From Rhodobacter aestuarii (lineage in GTDB: Bacteria > Pseudomonadota > Alphaproteobacteria > Rhodobacterales > Rhodobacteraceae), in the NCBI RefSeq assembly GCF_900156655.1, contig NZ_FTOG01000006.1, positions 124,001-188,000 on the forward strand: 64,000 bases of DNA, in the 5' to 3' direction. Under the pieces are notes generated by a model, which was not told the origin of the DNA, made no database searches, and saw only the letters and a program-made list of their open reading frames with translations. Position numbers and translations under genes: made by a program. This document shows positions 24,562 through 33,278 of this stretch, piece by piece (the first letter of the stretch is position 1; the number at the start of each line of letters is the position of its first letter).

Positions 24562-27333
24562 CTAATTGAGCGCCCTCTCAACGATTTGCGCAGCTTGCGA
24601 TGTGGTGCGCTCCAGCCTTTCGACAAGGGTCTCAAGGCTGTCTTCATCGACCTCACGCAGCAAAAATGCGCGCCCGCCCTCGCCAATCGCCTCCATATCC
24701 AAGGGGCGGTCGGTCAAAAGCCGCCCTCCGGCCTGTAAGCGCCACAAGAACCGATAGGCGGCGGCCAAAACCTCGCCCTCTTCTTTGGTGATGAAGTTAT
24801 GACGGGGGCCAAGCCGCAACTGTGGTTCAACACGACGCGCACTTTCACCGGCACGCAGCGCAAAACTTTGCGCCAGCAGTTCAATGTCTTGCAACCGACC
24901 GGGGCCAATTTTGGCCTCCCATGCGCCGTCGGGCGCCTTCGCCGCAAAAATCCGCGCCCGCATCTGCGCCAGATCGGGCATCACCTTTTCTGCGCTGCCT
25001 TTGGCCGCCAGAACCTCTTGCCGCACCGCCTCCACATCCGCACCTAGGCCGCTGTCGCCCACCAAGACCCGCGCCCGCGTGAGCGCCAAATGCTCCCAGG
25101 TCCAAGCCTCGTCCATTTGATACGCGCGGAAGCTTTCCAAAGACACCGCGACCGGCCCTTGCCGACCCGAGGGCCGCAGCCGCATATCCACCTCGTAAAG
25201 CCGCCCCTCGGGCGTGGGCGCGGTCAGCGCGGTGATGAAAGCCTGCGTCAGCCGCGCGAAATAGGGCCGTGTTGCCAATGACTTAGGGCCATCGGAACTT
25301 TCAGCGCCTTGCGCATCATAGATGATGATCAGATCAAGATCGGAGGCCGCATTGAGCCGTTCCGCCCCAAGCGAGCCCATGCCCAACACCACCGCGCCCC
25401 GCCCCGGCGCGGGACCATGCTTGCGGGCAAATTCCGCGCCAACTTGCGGCCAAAGCGCGGCCACCGCCGCGCCCGCAATATCGGCATAATGCTTGGCCGC
25501 CTCGGACGCATCCACCAGCCCGCGCAGATGATGCACGCCCACGCGAAAGCGCATCTCTTTTGCCCAGCGCCGCGCAGCATCAAGCTTCTTTTCGTAATCC
25601 GCCGTTGCGAACAAAAGCGCGGCAAGATCTTCTTGAAGCTTCGCCTGCCCCGGCCAAGCCTCAAAGAACGAGCCGCCCAAAACCGCATCCAACACACCCG
25701 CATTGCGGCTCAGATGCGCCGCCAAGCCGGGCGCAGTGGCGCAAATATCGACGATCAAGTCAATCAGTTGCGGGTTGGCCTCAAACAATGCGAAAAGCTG
25801 CACCCCAGCGGGCAAGCGCGCCAAAAAACCGTCAAACTGACGGAGCGCCTCTTCCGGGCACGCCGCGCGCCGCATCCGGCCCAGAATCTCGGGCTCGATA
25901 CGGCGGAAAATCCCTTGCGCACGTTCCGACCGAAGTGCCGGGTAAGCGCGCCAGCCCTCAACAATCCCGGCCTCGGTCTCGCTTAGTTCAGGGCGCGCGG
26001 TCTCAGCCCCCGGTGCAAAAAAGGCACCCGTCAGCGCCTCAACCCGCTCCAAACGCCCTTTAAGCCGCGCACTCCACGCGGCCAAATCCCCTTCGCCCAT
26101 CATATTCGCGATCCGGGTAAGACCCTCTTCCGCATTGGGCAAAAGCTGGGTCTGGGAATCGTTCACCATCTGGATGCGGTGCTCGATCTCCCGATGTTCG
26201 CGGTAATGATCGGTCAATTCCCGCGCCACATCGGTGGGCACCCAGCCCTTTACAGCGAGCTTGGCAAGCCCACCCACGGTGGTGCGGTCGCGCAATTCCG
26301 GGTCGCGCCCACCGGCAATCAACTGCCGCGTCTGGGTGAAAAACTCGATCTCGCGGATACCGCCCTGCCCCAGCTTCATGTTATGACCCGGGACGTCGAT
26401 CCGACCGCCAAGCCCCTTATGCGCCCGAATGCGCAAGCGCATGTCATGCGCATCTTCGATCGCCGCAAAATCCAGATGCTTGCGCCACACAAAGGGGATG
26501 AGCGTTTTCAAAAACCGCTCGCCCGCCGCCAGATCGCCCCCACAGGGCCGCGCCTTGATATAGGCGGCACGCTCCCATGTGCGCCCCTCGGCCTCGTAAT
26601 AAAGCTCTGCCGCGCCCATCGAAATGCACACCGGCGTTACCGACGCATCGGGACGCAGCCGCAAATCGGTGCGAAACACATAGCCTTCAGCGGTATTGTC
26701 ATTGAGCATGGCCGCCATTTTACGCGTGACACGAATAAAGGCGGATCGCGCTTCCATCCGGTCATCTGGCGCGAATTGCGTCTCGTCAAACAGGCAAATC
26801 AGGTCGATATCAGAGGAATAGTTGAGCTCATAGGCCCCCATCTTCCCCATCGCCAATGCGACCATACCCGCAGCGGTTTCGGCATCATCGGCCGTTTTTC
26901 CGGGCAGCTTATTGCGGCGAATTTCATCCGCCACCAAACGCTTGAGCGACACGGTGACCGCCGTATCGGCAAGCAATGTCAGCGCCCAAGTCACCCGTTC
27001 AAGTGACCAAGCCCCCCCCAAATCGCAAAGCGCAGCCAATAGGGCGACCCGGCGTTTCGCCCGGCGCAACTCGACATCGAGCACCTCCAGCGCAACCTCG
27101 TTGAGGCGGGCGATTTCCTCCCCGAAAGCCTGCAACGGATCGCCGGACAGCGCCAGCTTCAGCCAATCTTGCTCTCGCTCCAACAGCCCCGCAAGAAAGG
27201 GCGAGCAGCCCGCTGTGCCCTTGATCAGGCTTTTCACTTCGGGCGCGAAATCACCGTAGAACGCGGCGACATCGGCGCCACGGCTGGGGTCAAAAGCAAT
27301 TGGTTCTCGGGTCAGGCTGGCTGCGAAACTCAT
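24562..27333 (-). CDS. glnE: Bifunctional glutamine synthetase adenylyltransferase/deadenylase
   Basis: A 923-residue enzyme that adenylylates and deadenylylates GlnA in response to PII, controlling nitrogen assimilation. Two nucleotidyltransferase domains are visible: GKMGAYELNYSSDIDLICLF near residue 168 (deadenylylating half) and GMGSLGAERLNAASDLDLII near residue 650 (adenylylating half), both with the DxD metal motif. The length matches the alphaproteobacterial form. The start at 27333 (MSFAASLTREPIAFD) is preferred over an in-frame codon nine positions upstream that lacks a ribosome site. A small gene of unknown role follows directly. Confidence 0.97.
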   Translation of the reverse strand: MSFAASLTREPIAFDPSRGADVAAFYGDFAPEVKSLIKGTAGCSPFLAGLLEREQDWLKLALSGDPLQAFGEEIARLNEVALEVLDVELRRAKRRVALLAALCDLGGAWSLERVTWALTLLADTAVTVSLKRLVADEIRRNKLPGKTADDAETAAGMVALAMGKMGAYELNYSSDIDLICLFDETQFAPDDRMEARSAFIRVTRKMAAMLNDNTAEGYVFRTDLRLRPDASVTPVCISMGAAELYYEAEGRTWERAAYIKARPCGGDLAAGERFLKTLIPFVWRKHLDFAAIEDAHDMRLRIRAHKGLGGRIDVPGHNMKLGQGGIREIEFFTQTRQLIAGGRDPELRDRTTVGGLAKLAVKGWVPTDVARELTDHYREHREIEHRIQMVNDSQTQLLPNAEEGLTRIANMMGEGDLAAWSARLKGRLERVEALTGAFFAPGAETARPELSETEAGIVEGWRAYPALRSERAQGIFRRIEPEILGRMRRAACPEEALRQFDGFLARLPAGVQLFALFEANPQLIDLIVDICATAPGLAAHLSRNAGVLDAVLGGSFFEAWPGQAKLQEDLAALLFATADYEKKLDAARRWAKEMRFRVGVHHLRGLVDASEAAKHYADIAGAAVAALWPQVGAEFARKHGPAPGRGAVVLGMGSLGAERLNAASDLDLIIIYDAQGAESSDGPKSLATRPYFARLTQAFITALTAPTPEGRLYEVDMRLRPSGRQGPVAVSLESFRAYQMDEAWTWEHLALTRARVLVGDSGLGADVEAVRQEVLAAKGSAEKVMPDLAQMRARIFAAKAPDGAWEAKIGPGRLQDIELLAQSFALRAGESARRVEPQLRLGPRHNFITKEEGEVLAAAYRFLWRLQAGGRLLTDRPLDMEAIGEGGRAFLLREVDEDSLETLVERLERTTSQAAQIVERALN

Positions 27334-27446
27334 GGCGCCACAGTAGCCACCGCAATCCAACCGTCAATGACCCATGCGGGGCATAGGCCCGCGACATCCC
27401 TGCCCCCTTGCATGGCCGCGAGCAGGGTTGTATCACCCCAACCAGC

Positions 27447-27520
27447 GCGGGTGTTGTGTAATGGTAAGACCCTAGCCTTCCAAGCTAGAGATACGGGTTC
27501 GATTCCCGTCACCCGCTCCA
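27447..27520 (+). tRNA. tRNA-Gly (TCC anticodon)
   Basis: The acceptor stem is GCGGGTG/CACCCGC. The anticodon stem CTAGC/GCTAG holds loop CTTCCAA with anticodon TCC. The T arm contains GGGTTCGATTCCC. The discriminator is T and CCA is encoded. The gene is divergent from glnE. Confidence 0.97.
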
Positions 27521-27665
27521 ATCCCCCAACATAGACCACCCGCCATCGCGAGGGGCTGTTACGCGAAACGCGCTTTGCGCAATGGGGCATGCCGCTTATG
27601 CTTGAGTGGTCACCTTGCCCGAGCGGCAAGACAGGACGTGGCGAAACATAAAAAGGCGCAACGTA

Positions 27666-28019
27666 ATGGACCCCAAACAGCAAGCTGACGAAATCGAAGC
27701 CGTCATGTTGACAACCGAGACCTGTCCGAACCTCAACATCACACAGCGTTTTGAGATTGTGACCGCAGAATGTGCCTTTGGCATGCACATCTTCAAAGAC
27801 TTGTTCGCGGCGGTGCGCGACGTGGTGGGCGGCCGGTCGGAAGCGGTGCAAAAAACCATGCGCGATGCCCGCAAGACGGCGCTTTATGAGCTTAAGCGCG
27901 AGGCTTGGCTTGTTGGTGCCAATGCCGTTGTCGCGGTTGATCTGGATTACACCGAGCTCAGCAACAGCGGGAATATGATCCTGTTGGTGGCCTCTGGCAC
28001 GGCGGTGCGCATCGAGTAA
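27666..28019 (+). CDS. YbjQ-family (UPF0145/DUF74) heavy-metal-binding-domain protein
   Basis: A 117-residue protein of the YbjQ family, pentamer-forming small proteins of unclear role. The typical sequence is visible: LTTETCPNLNITQRFEIVTA, then FKDLFAAVRDVVGGRSE, then LKREAWLVGANAVVAVDLDY and MILLVASGTAVRIE. The start at 27666 (MDPKQQADEIEAVM) has a poor ribosome site; Met14 (27705) is an alternative close to the usual YbjQ start. It stands alone between tRNA-Gly and a DksA-like gene. Metal binding is a family name only; I see no Cys/His cluster. Confidence 0.88.
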   Translation: MDPKQQADEIEAVMLTTETCPNLNITQRFEIVTAECAFGMHIFKDLFAAVRDVVGGRSEAVQKTMRDARKTALYELKREAWLVGANAVVAVDLDYTELSNSGNMILLVASGTAVRIE

Positions 28020-28122
28020 GCCTGCTCGTTCTTTGCACTGACGCGCGCCAAGGCCAATGCGTCGCTTCAAGCTTTGACGCGCCCATTTTGCTCTGCCAAA
28101 ATTCTGTTACGGAGGGCAATTC

Positions 28123-28398
28123 ATGGCCGGTGGATGGGCGCGCGATGGCGCGGTGCAAGATCAGATCGACGCGTCGATCGAAGATGAACTCAAGCGAATG
28201 GCCGCGCGGCGCCAGCCCGTGGGCGAAAGCGCGCACGAGTGCGTAGAATGTGGCGAACCCATCGCCGAGGCGCGCCGCCAAGCCCTGCCCGGTGTGAAAC
28301 TGTGCCGCGATTGCGCCGAAGAACGCGATGCCGCCCGCGCTCGCAACCCACGCGCCGGGATCAACCGGCGCGGCTCCAAGGACAGCCAGTTGAAATGA
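28123..28398 (+). CDS. DksA/TraR-family C4 zinc-finger protein
   Basis: A 91-residue protein with an N-terminal helical part (DQIDASIEDELKRMAARRQ) and a C4 zinc finger: CVECGEPIAEARRQALPG then CRDC. This is the short YbiI/TraR form rather than full-length DksA: the long coiled coil that reaches into the RNA polymerase secondary channel is absent. The start at 28123 follows GGAGGGC. It is convergent with hemP; the strong hairpin between them terminates hemP. It may bind RNA polymerase, but the role is inferred from family. Confidence 0.9.
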   Translation: MAGGWARDGAVQDQIDASIEDELKRMAARRQPVGESAHECVECGEPIAEARRQALPGVKLCRDCAEERDAARARNPRAGINRRGSKDSQLK

Positions 28399-28402
28399 AA
28401 AG

Positions 28403-28425
28403 GGGGGCCGGATGCTCCGGCCCCC
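28403..28425 (-). terminator. Rho-independent terminator after hemP
   Basis: A perfect 10-bp stem GGGGGCCGGA/TCCGGCCCCC with a 3-base loop. On the minus strand it is followed by CTTTTCATTTC, a U-rich tract, so it terminates the hemP operon. There is no T-run on the plus strand. Confidence 0.85.
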
Positions 28426-28459
28426 AAGTTCAGCGATGAGACGCGATCTTGTCGGGGGA

Positions 28460-28636
28460 TTACTTCGTCAAGATCAGCTTTCCCTGCCGTGTGATACGCA
28501 AGGTATAGATTTGTCCGTCGAGCGCGATCTGCGCCAAGTTGCCGCCCCTAGTCAGATTGCGCGCATCATGCGCGGGGGGAACAGGCGTTGCACCAGCCAA
28601 AGGCGCGTCCGGGCCGAGAGATTGATAGACGGTCAT
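28460..28636 (-). CDS. hemP: Hemin uptake protein HemP
   Basis: A 58-residue protein ending QIYTLRITRQGKLILTK, the HemP signature. HemP genes sit in iron-controlled heme or siderophore uptake operons; in some species the protein activates heme receptor transcription. Here no receptor gene is adjacent. The ATG at 28636 overlaps the stop of the small gene upstream (ATGA), so both come from one message. Downstream is a strong minus-strand terminator. It is easily missed by automatic callers because of its size. Confidence 0.92.
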   Translation of the reverse strand: MTVYQSLGPDAPLAGATPVPPAHDARNLTRGGNLAQIALDGQIYTLRITRQGKLILTK

Positions 28637-28809
28637 ACGCGCCCCTCCACCCGGTCGATCAACGCTTCAATGCCCGCCGAACTCCAATGCCCCGGCGCCG
28701 CCCCCTTACAGAGGGCAGAAATCAGGTCGCTCAGGCCAAAAGGGTCCAGTGCAGCTTGCTCGGGCGCCATATGCGGCGCGGCAGTAGAAAGATGGGCGGC
28801 AGGGGTCAT
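28633..28809 (-). CDS. Small protein of unknown function coupled to hemP
   Basis: A 58-residue frame with an excellent ribosome site (GAGGAGCCTATC before the ATG at 28809) whose stop overlaps the hemP start by ATGA. The sequence reads MTPAAHLSTAAPHMAPEQAA and continues through a helical DPFGLSDLISALCKGAAPGH to IEALIDRVEGRV. I recognise no family. The single Cys and two His-containing patches could suggest a metal or heme link, which is speculation. The tight coupling to hemP and the upstream repeats, rather than the sequence, argue for an iron-related role. Confidence 0.8.
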   Translation of the reverse strand: MTPAAHLSTAAPHMAPEQAALDPFGLSDLISALCKGAAPGHWSSAGIEALIDRVEGRV

Positions 28810-28847
28810 GATAGGCTCCTCGGTCTCGATAGAAATAAACTGACTGA

Positions 28848-28888
28848 TTCACTCGGATATGTAAAGGGTGATTTTTTCACTCAGGTAT
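28848..28888 (-). promoter_or_regulatory. Tandem repeat upstream of the hemP operon, candidate iron-responsive site
   Basis: TTCACTCGGATAT (28848-28860) and TTCACTCAGGTAT (28876-28888) are direct repeats with 11 of 13 matches, 28 bases apart, in an AT-rich stretch 40-80 bases upstream of the first codon. Operators for Irr, RirA, Fur/Mur or IscR-type iron regulators are expected here. I cannot say which regulator binds. Confidence 0.5.
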
Positions 28889-28971
28889 TGTTGCGCAACG
28901 CAAGGCGCCCGCGTCTGGCAGATAACCGCCAAGATACGGGCGCGGCGAATGAGGATCGTTCGCAGAAATGG

Positions 28972-29748
28972 TTAGGGTTTTTGCTCGGGTTCCTCAGTGT
29001 CCGAAGACGTGGCTTGCGCAGCGTCAGAGTCAGCGTGTGTCTGCTCCGATGCCCTTTTCGCGGCACGACGAAGGGCGGCCTCAGCCGCATTAAGTGCTTC
29101 ATCAAGGCTTTCCGCAAAACGGTTAGAGCCTTCCTGCGCCGCAGCATCCGCTTTGCGGGCAAAACTGCGCGCCCCTTCACGCGCACGTGCCGCCTCGCGC
29201 GCGACAGCGCTGGAAACGGCTTCGACTGTTTCCTCTGCCGCCCCGGCAAATTCGGTCGCACGGGCACGCGCTGCGGCGCGTTTTTCCTCCAGCTCTTCCC
29301 AGTTACGCTCGCGCGCACGGGCAATCCGCTCAGCGGTCTCGTTGCTTAAATCGGCCAAACCTTCGCGGAAGGCTTCGGTCAAAGACCGCGCCATCGTGGC
29401 CGCGACCTCTGCCTTGGCTTCGGCTGTGGCGCGACCTTCTTCGTAAAGATGCAGCAGCCGTTCGCGCGCAAGATTGCGCGCGGCCTCGGCCTGCGCGGCC
29501 CAGTCCTCGTCAAGATTGGCGCCAAGCGGTTCGGCGGTCGGCTCTGCGCTGCTTTCTGCCGGGTCCGCGACACGACCGCCATCATCTTCCCAGCGCGCCA
29601 TCGTTTCTGGTCGTGGGGTCTCTGGCGTTGGCGTTGTTTTGCGGCGCAAAAGCGCCACGGCCCCCAAAGCGAGACCGACTGTCATCCAAGCAAGTGGGAT
29701 CAGCACGTCGCGGGCGCGGGTCTGTCTGTCGGAAGCGGCTTGGCTCAT
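28972..29748 (-). CDS. Membrane-anchored alanine/glutamate-rich coiled-coil protein
   Basis: A 258-residue protein with one N-terminal membrane segment (DVLIPLAWMTVGLALGAVAL, about residues 14-33), an acidic/proline-rich linker, then nearly 150 residues of Ala-, Glu- and Arg-rich helix (for example AERIARARERNWEELEEKRA) and an acidic tail (SSDTEEPEQKP). The composition resembles apolipoprotein/YtxH-like or ElaB-like envelope stabilisers. The start at 29748 has AGGAG spaced well. No enzyme motif is present. It may hold membrane or nucleoid structures; the role is unknown. Confidence 0.8.
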   Translation of the reverse strand: MSQAASDRQTRARDVLIPLAWMTVGLALGAVALLRRKTTPTPETPRPETMARWEDDGGRVADPAESSAEPTAEPLGANLDEDWAAQAEAARNLARERLLHLYEEGRATAEAKAEVAATMARSLTEAFREGLADLSNETAERIARARERNWEELEEKRAAARARATEFAGAAEETVEAVSSAVAREAARAREGARSFARKADAAAQEGSNRFAESLDEALNAAEAALRRAAKRASEQTHADSDAAQATSSDTEEPEQKP

Positions 29749-29822
29749 GGCAGGCTCCTTGGCTATCGGCAGGCTTTATATAGGTGGGGTGCCAGACTGA
29801 TCCGGCAAGCCCCGTTCATCGG

Positions 29823-30020
29823 TTACACGGTGCGCGCACTCGACCGCGGACCGACAAACAACCAAATGAGGAACCCAAGAAGCGGCAAGATCAGGATCAG
29901 AAGCGTCCAGAAGACCTTTTGACCCGTCGAGGCGGTCGACCCAAGCACCGAGACCAGCGCCCACAGATCAAGCACCAAAAGCGCAAAGGCGCCGAGGCTT
30001 GTAATATTGAGAAAGTCCAT
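29823..30020 (-). CDS. Small PLDc_N-domain membrane protein
   Basis: A 65-residue protein with two hydrophobic helices: ITSLGAFALLVLDLWALVSV and VFWTLLILILPLLGFLIWLF, followed by GPRSS. This is the phospholipase D N-terminal (PLDc_N) domain without the catalytic part, common as a free-standing small membrane protein. The start at 30020 has a strong GGAGAT ribosome site; the upstream Met lacks one. The function is unknown. It is one of several small envelope or stress genes in this area. Confidence 0.85.
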   Translation of the reverse strand: MDFLNITSLGAFALLVLDLWALVSVLGSTASTGQKVFWTLLILILPLLGFLIWLFVGPRSSARTV

Positions 30021-30140
30021 CGTCGATCTCCTTTCCAAAAGCCCGTTGGGGCGTTGGAAAGAGAACGCAGCGGACGCAGAAAGGTTCCGCGCGCATGTAG
30101 CTTTGCGCGCGAAATCAAGCGATCAGGAAAGAAGCCGCGG

Positions 30141-30482
30141 TTATTCCGAGACTTTTTTCACGAATTGGGATTTCAGCCCCATTTGGCCGATACCGGGAAC
30201 CTTGCAATCAATATCGTGATCGCCATCCACCAGCCGAATACCGCGCACCTTAGTGCCCACTTTGACAACGGTGGACGACCCTTTGACCTTCAGGTCTTTG
30301 ATCACCGTCACCGTGTCGCCATCGGCCAGCACATTGCCAACCGCATCGCGCACCACCGTTTCGCCCTCGCCCGCCGCAGCGGGGGACCATTCATGCCCGC
30401 ATTCGGGGCAGACCAGCAGGGAATCCGCCTCATAGGTGTAGGCGGAGTTGCATTCGGGGCACGGGGGCAAGGTATCGCTCAT
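30141..30482 (-). CDS. yjdM: Zinc-ribbon protein YjdM (PhnA-like)
   Basis: A 113-residue protein with an N-terminal zinc ribbon ([21 protein letters not shown]) split by a short hairpin, and a C-terminal PhnA domain ([18 protein letters not shown] and [20 protein letters not shown]). It matches E. coli YjdM, once called PhnA. Its link to phosphonate use is historical; no phn genes lie near. It ends [10 protein letters not shown], as in the family. The start at 30482 is the only sensible ATG. Confidence 0.94.
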   Translation of the reverse strand: MSDTLPPCPECNSAYTYEADSLLVCPECGHEWSPAAAGEGETVVRDAVGNVLADGDTVTVIKDLKVKGSSTVVKVGTKVRGIRLVDGDHDIDCKVPGIGQMGLKSQFVKKVSE

Positions 30483-30552
30483 GCCGCCCCCTTAGCGCGC
30501 GCAGGCCTTGCGCACCAGCAAAACATCGTCGCAGGCGCGCAAGGCGTTTGCA

Positions 30553-31680
30553 TTACCCCAATGCATAGGCGGGATAGGGCCAGATGGCGGGCATCTGCCC
30601 TTCGACAATTTCAGGCGTATGGCGGCGCACCGCAGCATCGGTCAGCGCATAGCCGAAGTTGATCAACATGCGCTGCTCGCGATCCGTAAAGTGGTTGAGC
30701 CGGGTGCGCAGTTTTGCAAGCTCTGCAGTGACCTCCGGCTTGCAGGGAAGGGTATTGCCAAGCCCATAATTGGCAATATCGGTCGAAAGCCCCCAATAGG
30801 TGCCAGTCCGCGCCGTGCCATCCTCGGCCGCGCCCGCGATGAATTGCTCTATCAGCCAACGCTTGCGTAGCCCGCGCGACTGGTCGGTTACGATGTCATA
30901 AGACCGCATCGCCTGCGCGAGCCAATCCCGGCCCGGTTTCGGGTCCGGCTGGAAATGGGCTCCCGCATCCGAGACCAAAACCGTGCGGCAACGCTTCCAG
31001 ACCGTTTCTAGCCCGAGATTGTCATAGACCCCACCATCGGCCAGCCGAATCTGGCGCGTATAAGCGGGGTTGTTGTTCAAATCGGCTCCTTCAACAGCCT
31101 CAAACGGCCCCGGATCTTTGAGCGTGATCGGCGAGAAATAGGGCGGAAACGCCGAAGACGCGGCCACCGCCCGTGCCACCGGCAAAAGCGGGTCCGGCAA
31201 AAGCCCAATCCGCCAGTCGCCCATATAGCGCTTAGAAAAGCGGAAATTGCGTCCGGTTTGCATGTTCGTCGCGTTGAAGATGAACACCGGATGATCAGGC
31301 AAAGCATCAAGGCTTTTGGTGATTAGCTGTTCTGCATAGGCTTTTTCCAGCATCAGCCCGGCAGAGGAAAACGGGTTCGCCCCCGCTTTCAAAATCGCGG
31401 GAATATCAATGGACCTTTCGCAAAAGCTCCGGATCGGATCGCCCACCAATCGCTCGTAATTGGCCACGGTCGGATCGGCGGTCAATTCCTCCCAAACTTC
31501 GGCCAAGCGCCCAGTCACAATCGAGCCGCCCGAGACCGAGGAAATTCGATCCAACTTCGTCAACACACCAAGTTCAACCAAGCGGCGCAGCGCCCCAAGG
31601 TGGAATAACGCGGCCCGGAACCCGCCGCCCGATAGCGCGAGCCCGATCCCGTCTTGCAGTCCTTCACGTCCAAATGGCAT
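30553..31680 (-). CDS. Patatin-like phospholipase family protein
   Basis: A 375-residue putative lipid acyl hydrolase. The oxyanion loop ALSGGGFRAALFHLGALRRL is near residue 15. The nucleophile Ser is in SSVSGGSIV near residue 50. The catalytic Asp is in LADGGVYDNLGLE near residue 215, giving the DGG motif. It has no signal peptide, so it is cytoplasmic or T1SS/T3SS-independent. The start at 31680 follows GGGGGTAAGCC. There is no toxin-immunity or T6SS gene beside it, but an orphan VasI-like gene occurs 16 kb away. The substrate is unknown; membrane phospholipid turnover is a fair guess. Confidence 0.9.
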   Translation of the reverse strand: MPFGREGLQDGIGLALSGGGFRAALFHLGALRRLVELGVLTKLDRISSVSGGSIVTGRLAEVWEELTADPTVANYERLVGDPIRSFCERSIDIPAILKAGANPFSSAGLMLEKAYAEQLITKSLDALPDHPVFIFNATNMQTGRNFRFSKRYMGDWRIGLLPDPLLPVARAVAASSAFPPYFSPITLKDPGPFEAVEGADLNNNPAYTRQIRLADGGVYDNLGLETVWKRCRTVLVSDAGAHFQPDPKPGRDWLAQAMRSYDIVTDQSRGLRKRWLIEQFIAGAAEDGTARTGTYWGLSTDIANYGLGNTLPCKPEVTAELAKLRTRLNHFTDREQRMLINFGYALTDAAVRRHTPEIVEGQMPAIWPYPAYALG

Positions 31681-31913
31681 GGCTTACCCCCAAAAGATCA
31701 GGTGATGCGCGCGGAAGCCCGGCGCCGATTGACTCGTCTTCAGTGGTATTGTTGGGCGAAATCGCACCCCGCATAAGTTAACGCCGCCCGAGCCCATACT
31801 GTCCAGACCATCGCCCCTGCGGCGAGAGCGCGCAGGCGACACGACGGCGAAGGCCCCGCCCAAAAGGGCGAGGCAAGGTAGTCACGGAATTGGTGGATGC
31901 TGCGCTGGCTTTT

Positions 31914-33221
31914 TCAGCCGATCCCGACGCCGCTGTAGTTGGCAAACCCCGCCGTTTTCGCCAGTTCCGGCGAATAGACATTGCGCAGATCAGCCATCAC
32001 GGGCGTCACCATCGTTTTTGCCAAACGCGACAGATCCAGCGCGCGGAACTCGTTCCATTCGGTCAAGACGACCACGACAGAGGCCCCCTCGCAGGCGTGA
32101 TAGGGGTCTTCGAACCAATCAACGGCGGGCAGCAAATGTTCCCCCTCGCGGCGGCCCTGCGGATCAACAACCCGCACAATCGCCCCGGCACCCACCAATG
32201 CCGGCACGATCGTTAGCGCGGGCGCGTCGCGCATGTCATCCGTATTGGGTTTGAACGTCACCCCAAGCACCGCAACGGTTTTGCCCGCAAGCCCGCCTTC
32301 GACCAGATCGGCGATTTTTGTCACCATCCGGCGCTTGATCGCCTCGTTGAGGTCGATCACCGTTTCGACGATCCGCATCGGCAAGGCATTGTCTTGGCCA
32401 ATCCGCGCAAGGGCCAGCGTATCTTTCGGGAAACAGGAACCGCCATAGCCCGGCCCTGCATGCAGGAACTTGTTGCCAATCCGGCCATCGAGGCCAATCC
32501 CGCGGGCGACCTCTTTCACATTGCCGCCCACCCGCTCACAAAGCGCGGCGATTTCATTGATGAAGGTGATCTTGGTCGCCAAAAACGCATTGGCGGCGTA
32601 TTTGATCAGCTCCGCGCTTTCCAGATCGGTGGTGATCACCGGATATTCGCGCAGATAAAGCGGGCGATAGACCGCCGCCATCACCTGTGCCGCACGATCC
32701 GTTTCAACCCCGACCACAACGCGATCAGGGCGCATGAAATCGTCAATCGCTGCCCCTTCGCGCAAGAATTCCGGGTTAGAGGCCACATCAAAATCTGCCT
32801 TGGGGTTTGCCGCCGCCATCACTTCGGCCACCCGCCGGTTGGTGCCCACAGGCACGGTGGATTTGGTGACAATCACCGTATAGCCGGTGATCGACTGCGC
32901 CACCTCTTCGGCGGCCGCGAAAACATAGGTGAGATCGGCATGGCCATCGCCCCGCCGCGATGGCGTACCCACCGCGATAAACACTGCATCAGCATCGGCC
33001 ACAGCGCTTGAAAGATCGGCAGTAAAAGACAACCGCCCGGCAGAGACGTTCTTTTCGATCAGCGCATCGAGCCCCGGCTCATAGATCGGCACTTCACCGC
33101 GTTCCAGCATGGCGATCTTTTCGAGGTTCTTATCGACGCAGATCACGTCATGGCCAAAGTCGGAAAAACACACACCCGACACAAGGCCAACGTAACCGGT
33201 TCCAATCATTGCAATTTTCAT
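31914..33221 (-). CDS. ugd: UDP-glucose 6-dehydrogenase
   Basis: A 435-residue enzyme oxidising UDP-glucose to UDP-glucuronate with two NAD+. The Rossmann start is MKIAMIGTGYVGLVSGVCFS. The active-site Cys lies in GPGYGGSCFPKD near residue 259, and the C-terminal domain begins VAVLGVTFKPNTDDMRD near 320. The start at 33221 has an AAGGAG ribosome site. The gene lies at the edge of the exopolysaccharide locus; with galU it would supply UDP-glucuronate, a plausible precursor for an acidic polymer. It shares no operon with its neighbours; a hairpin separates it from the RTX gene upstream. The GDP-mannose 6-dehydrogenase AlgD is a relative, but the start motif and length do not tell the two apart with full certainty. 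Confidence 0.92.
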   Translation of the reverse strand: MKIAMIGTGYVGLVSGVCFSDFGHDVICVDKNLEKIAMLERGEVPIYEPGLDALIEKNVSAGRLSFTADLSSAVADADAVFIAVGTPSRRGDGHADLTYVFAAAEEVAQSITGYTVIVTKSTVPVGTNRRVAEVMAAANPKADFDVASNPEFLREGAAIDDFMRPDRVVVGVETDRAAQVMAAVYRPLYLREYPVITTDLESAELIKYAANAFLATKITFINEIAALCERVGGNVKEVARGIGLDGRIGNKFLHAGPGYGGSCFPKDTLALARIGQDNALPMRIVETVIDLNEAIKRRMVTKIADLVEGGLAGKTVAVLGVTFKPNTDDMRDAPALTIVPALVGAGAIVRVVDPQGRREGEHLLPAVDWFEDPYHACEGASVVVVLTEWNEFRALDLSRLAKTMVTPVMADLRNVYSPELAKTAGFANYSGVGIG

Positions 33222-33243
33222 GCAGTCTTGCTCCTTTACGAGG

Positions 33244-33266
33244 AAGGAAGGCGGGCACCGCACCCG
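33244..33266. terminator. Hairpin between the RTX repeat gene and ugd
   Basis: A perfect 8-bp stem AAGGCGGG/CCCGCCTT (33244-33251 and 33259-33266) with a 7-base loop, just after the stop of the RTX gene. It lacks a clear T-run on the minus strand, so terminator strength is uncertain. Confidence 0.5.
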
Positions 33267-33278
33267 CCTTAAAATCAA

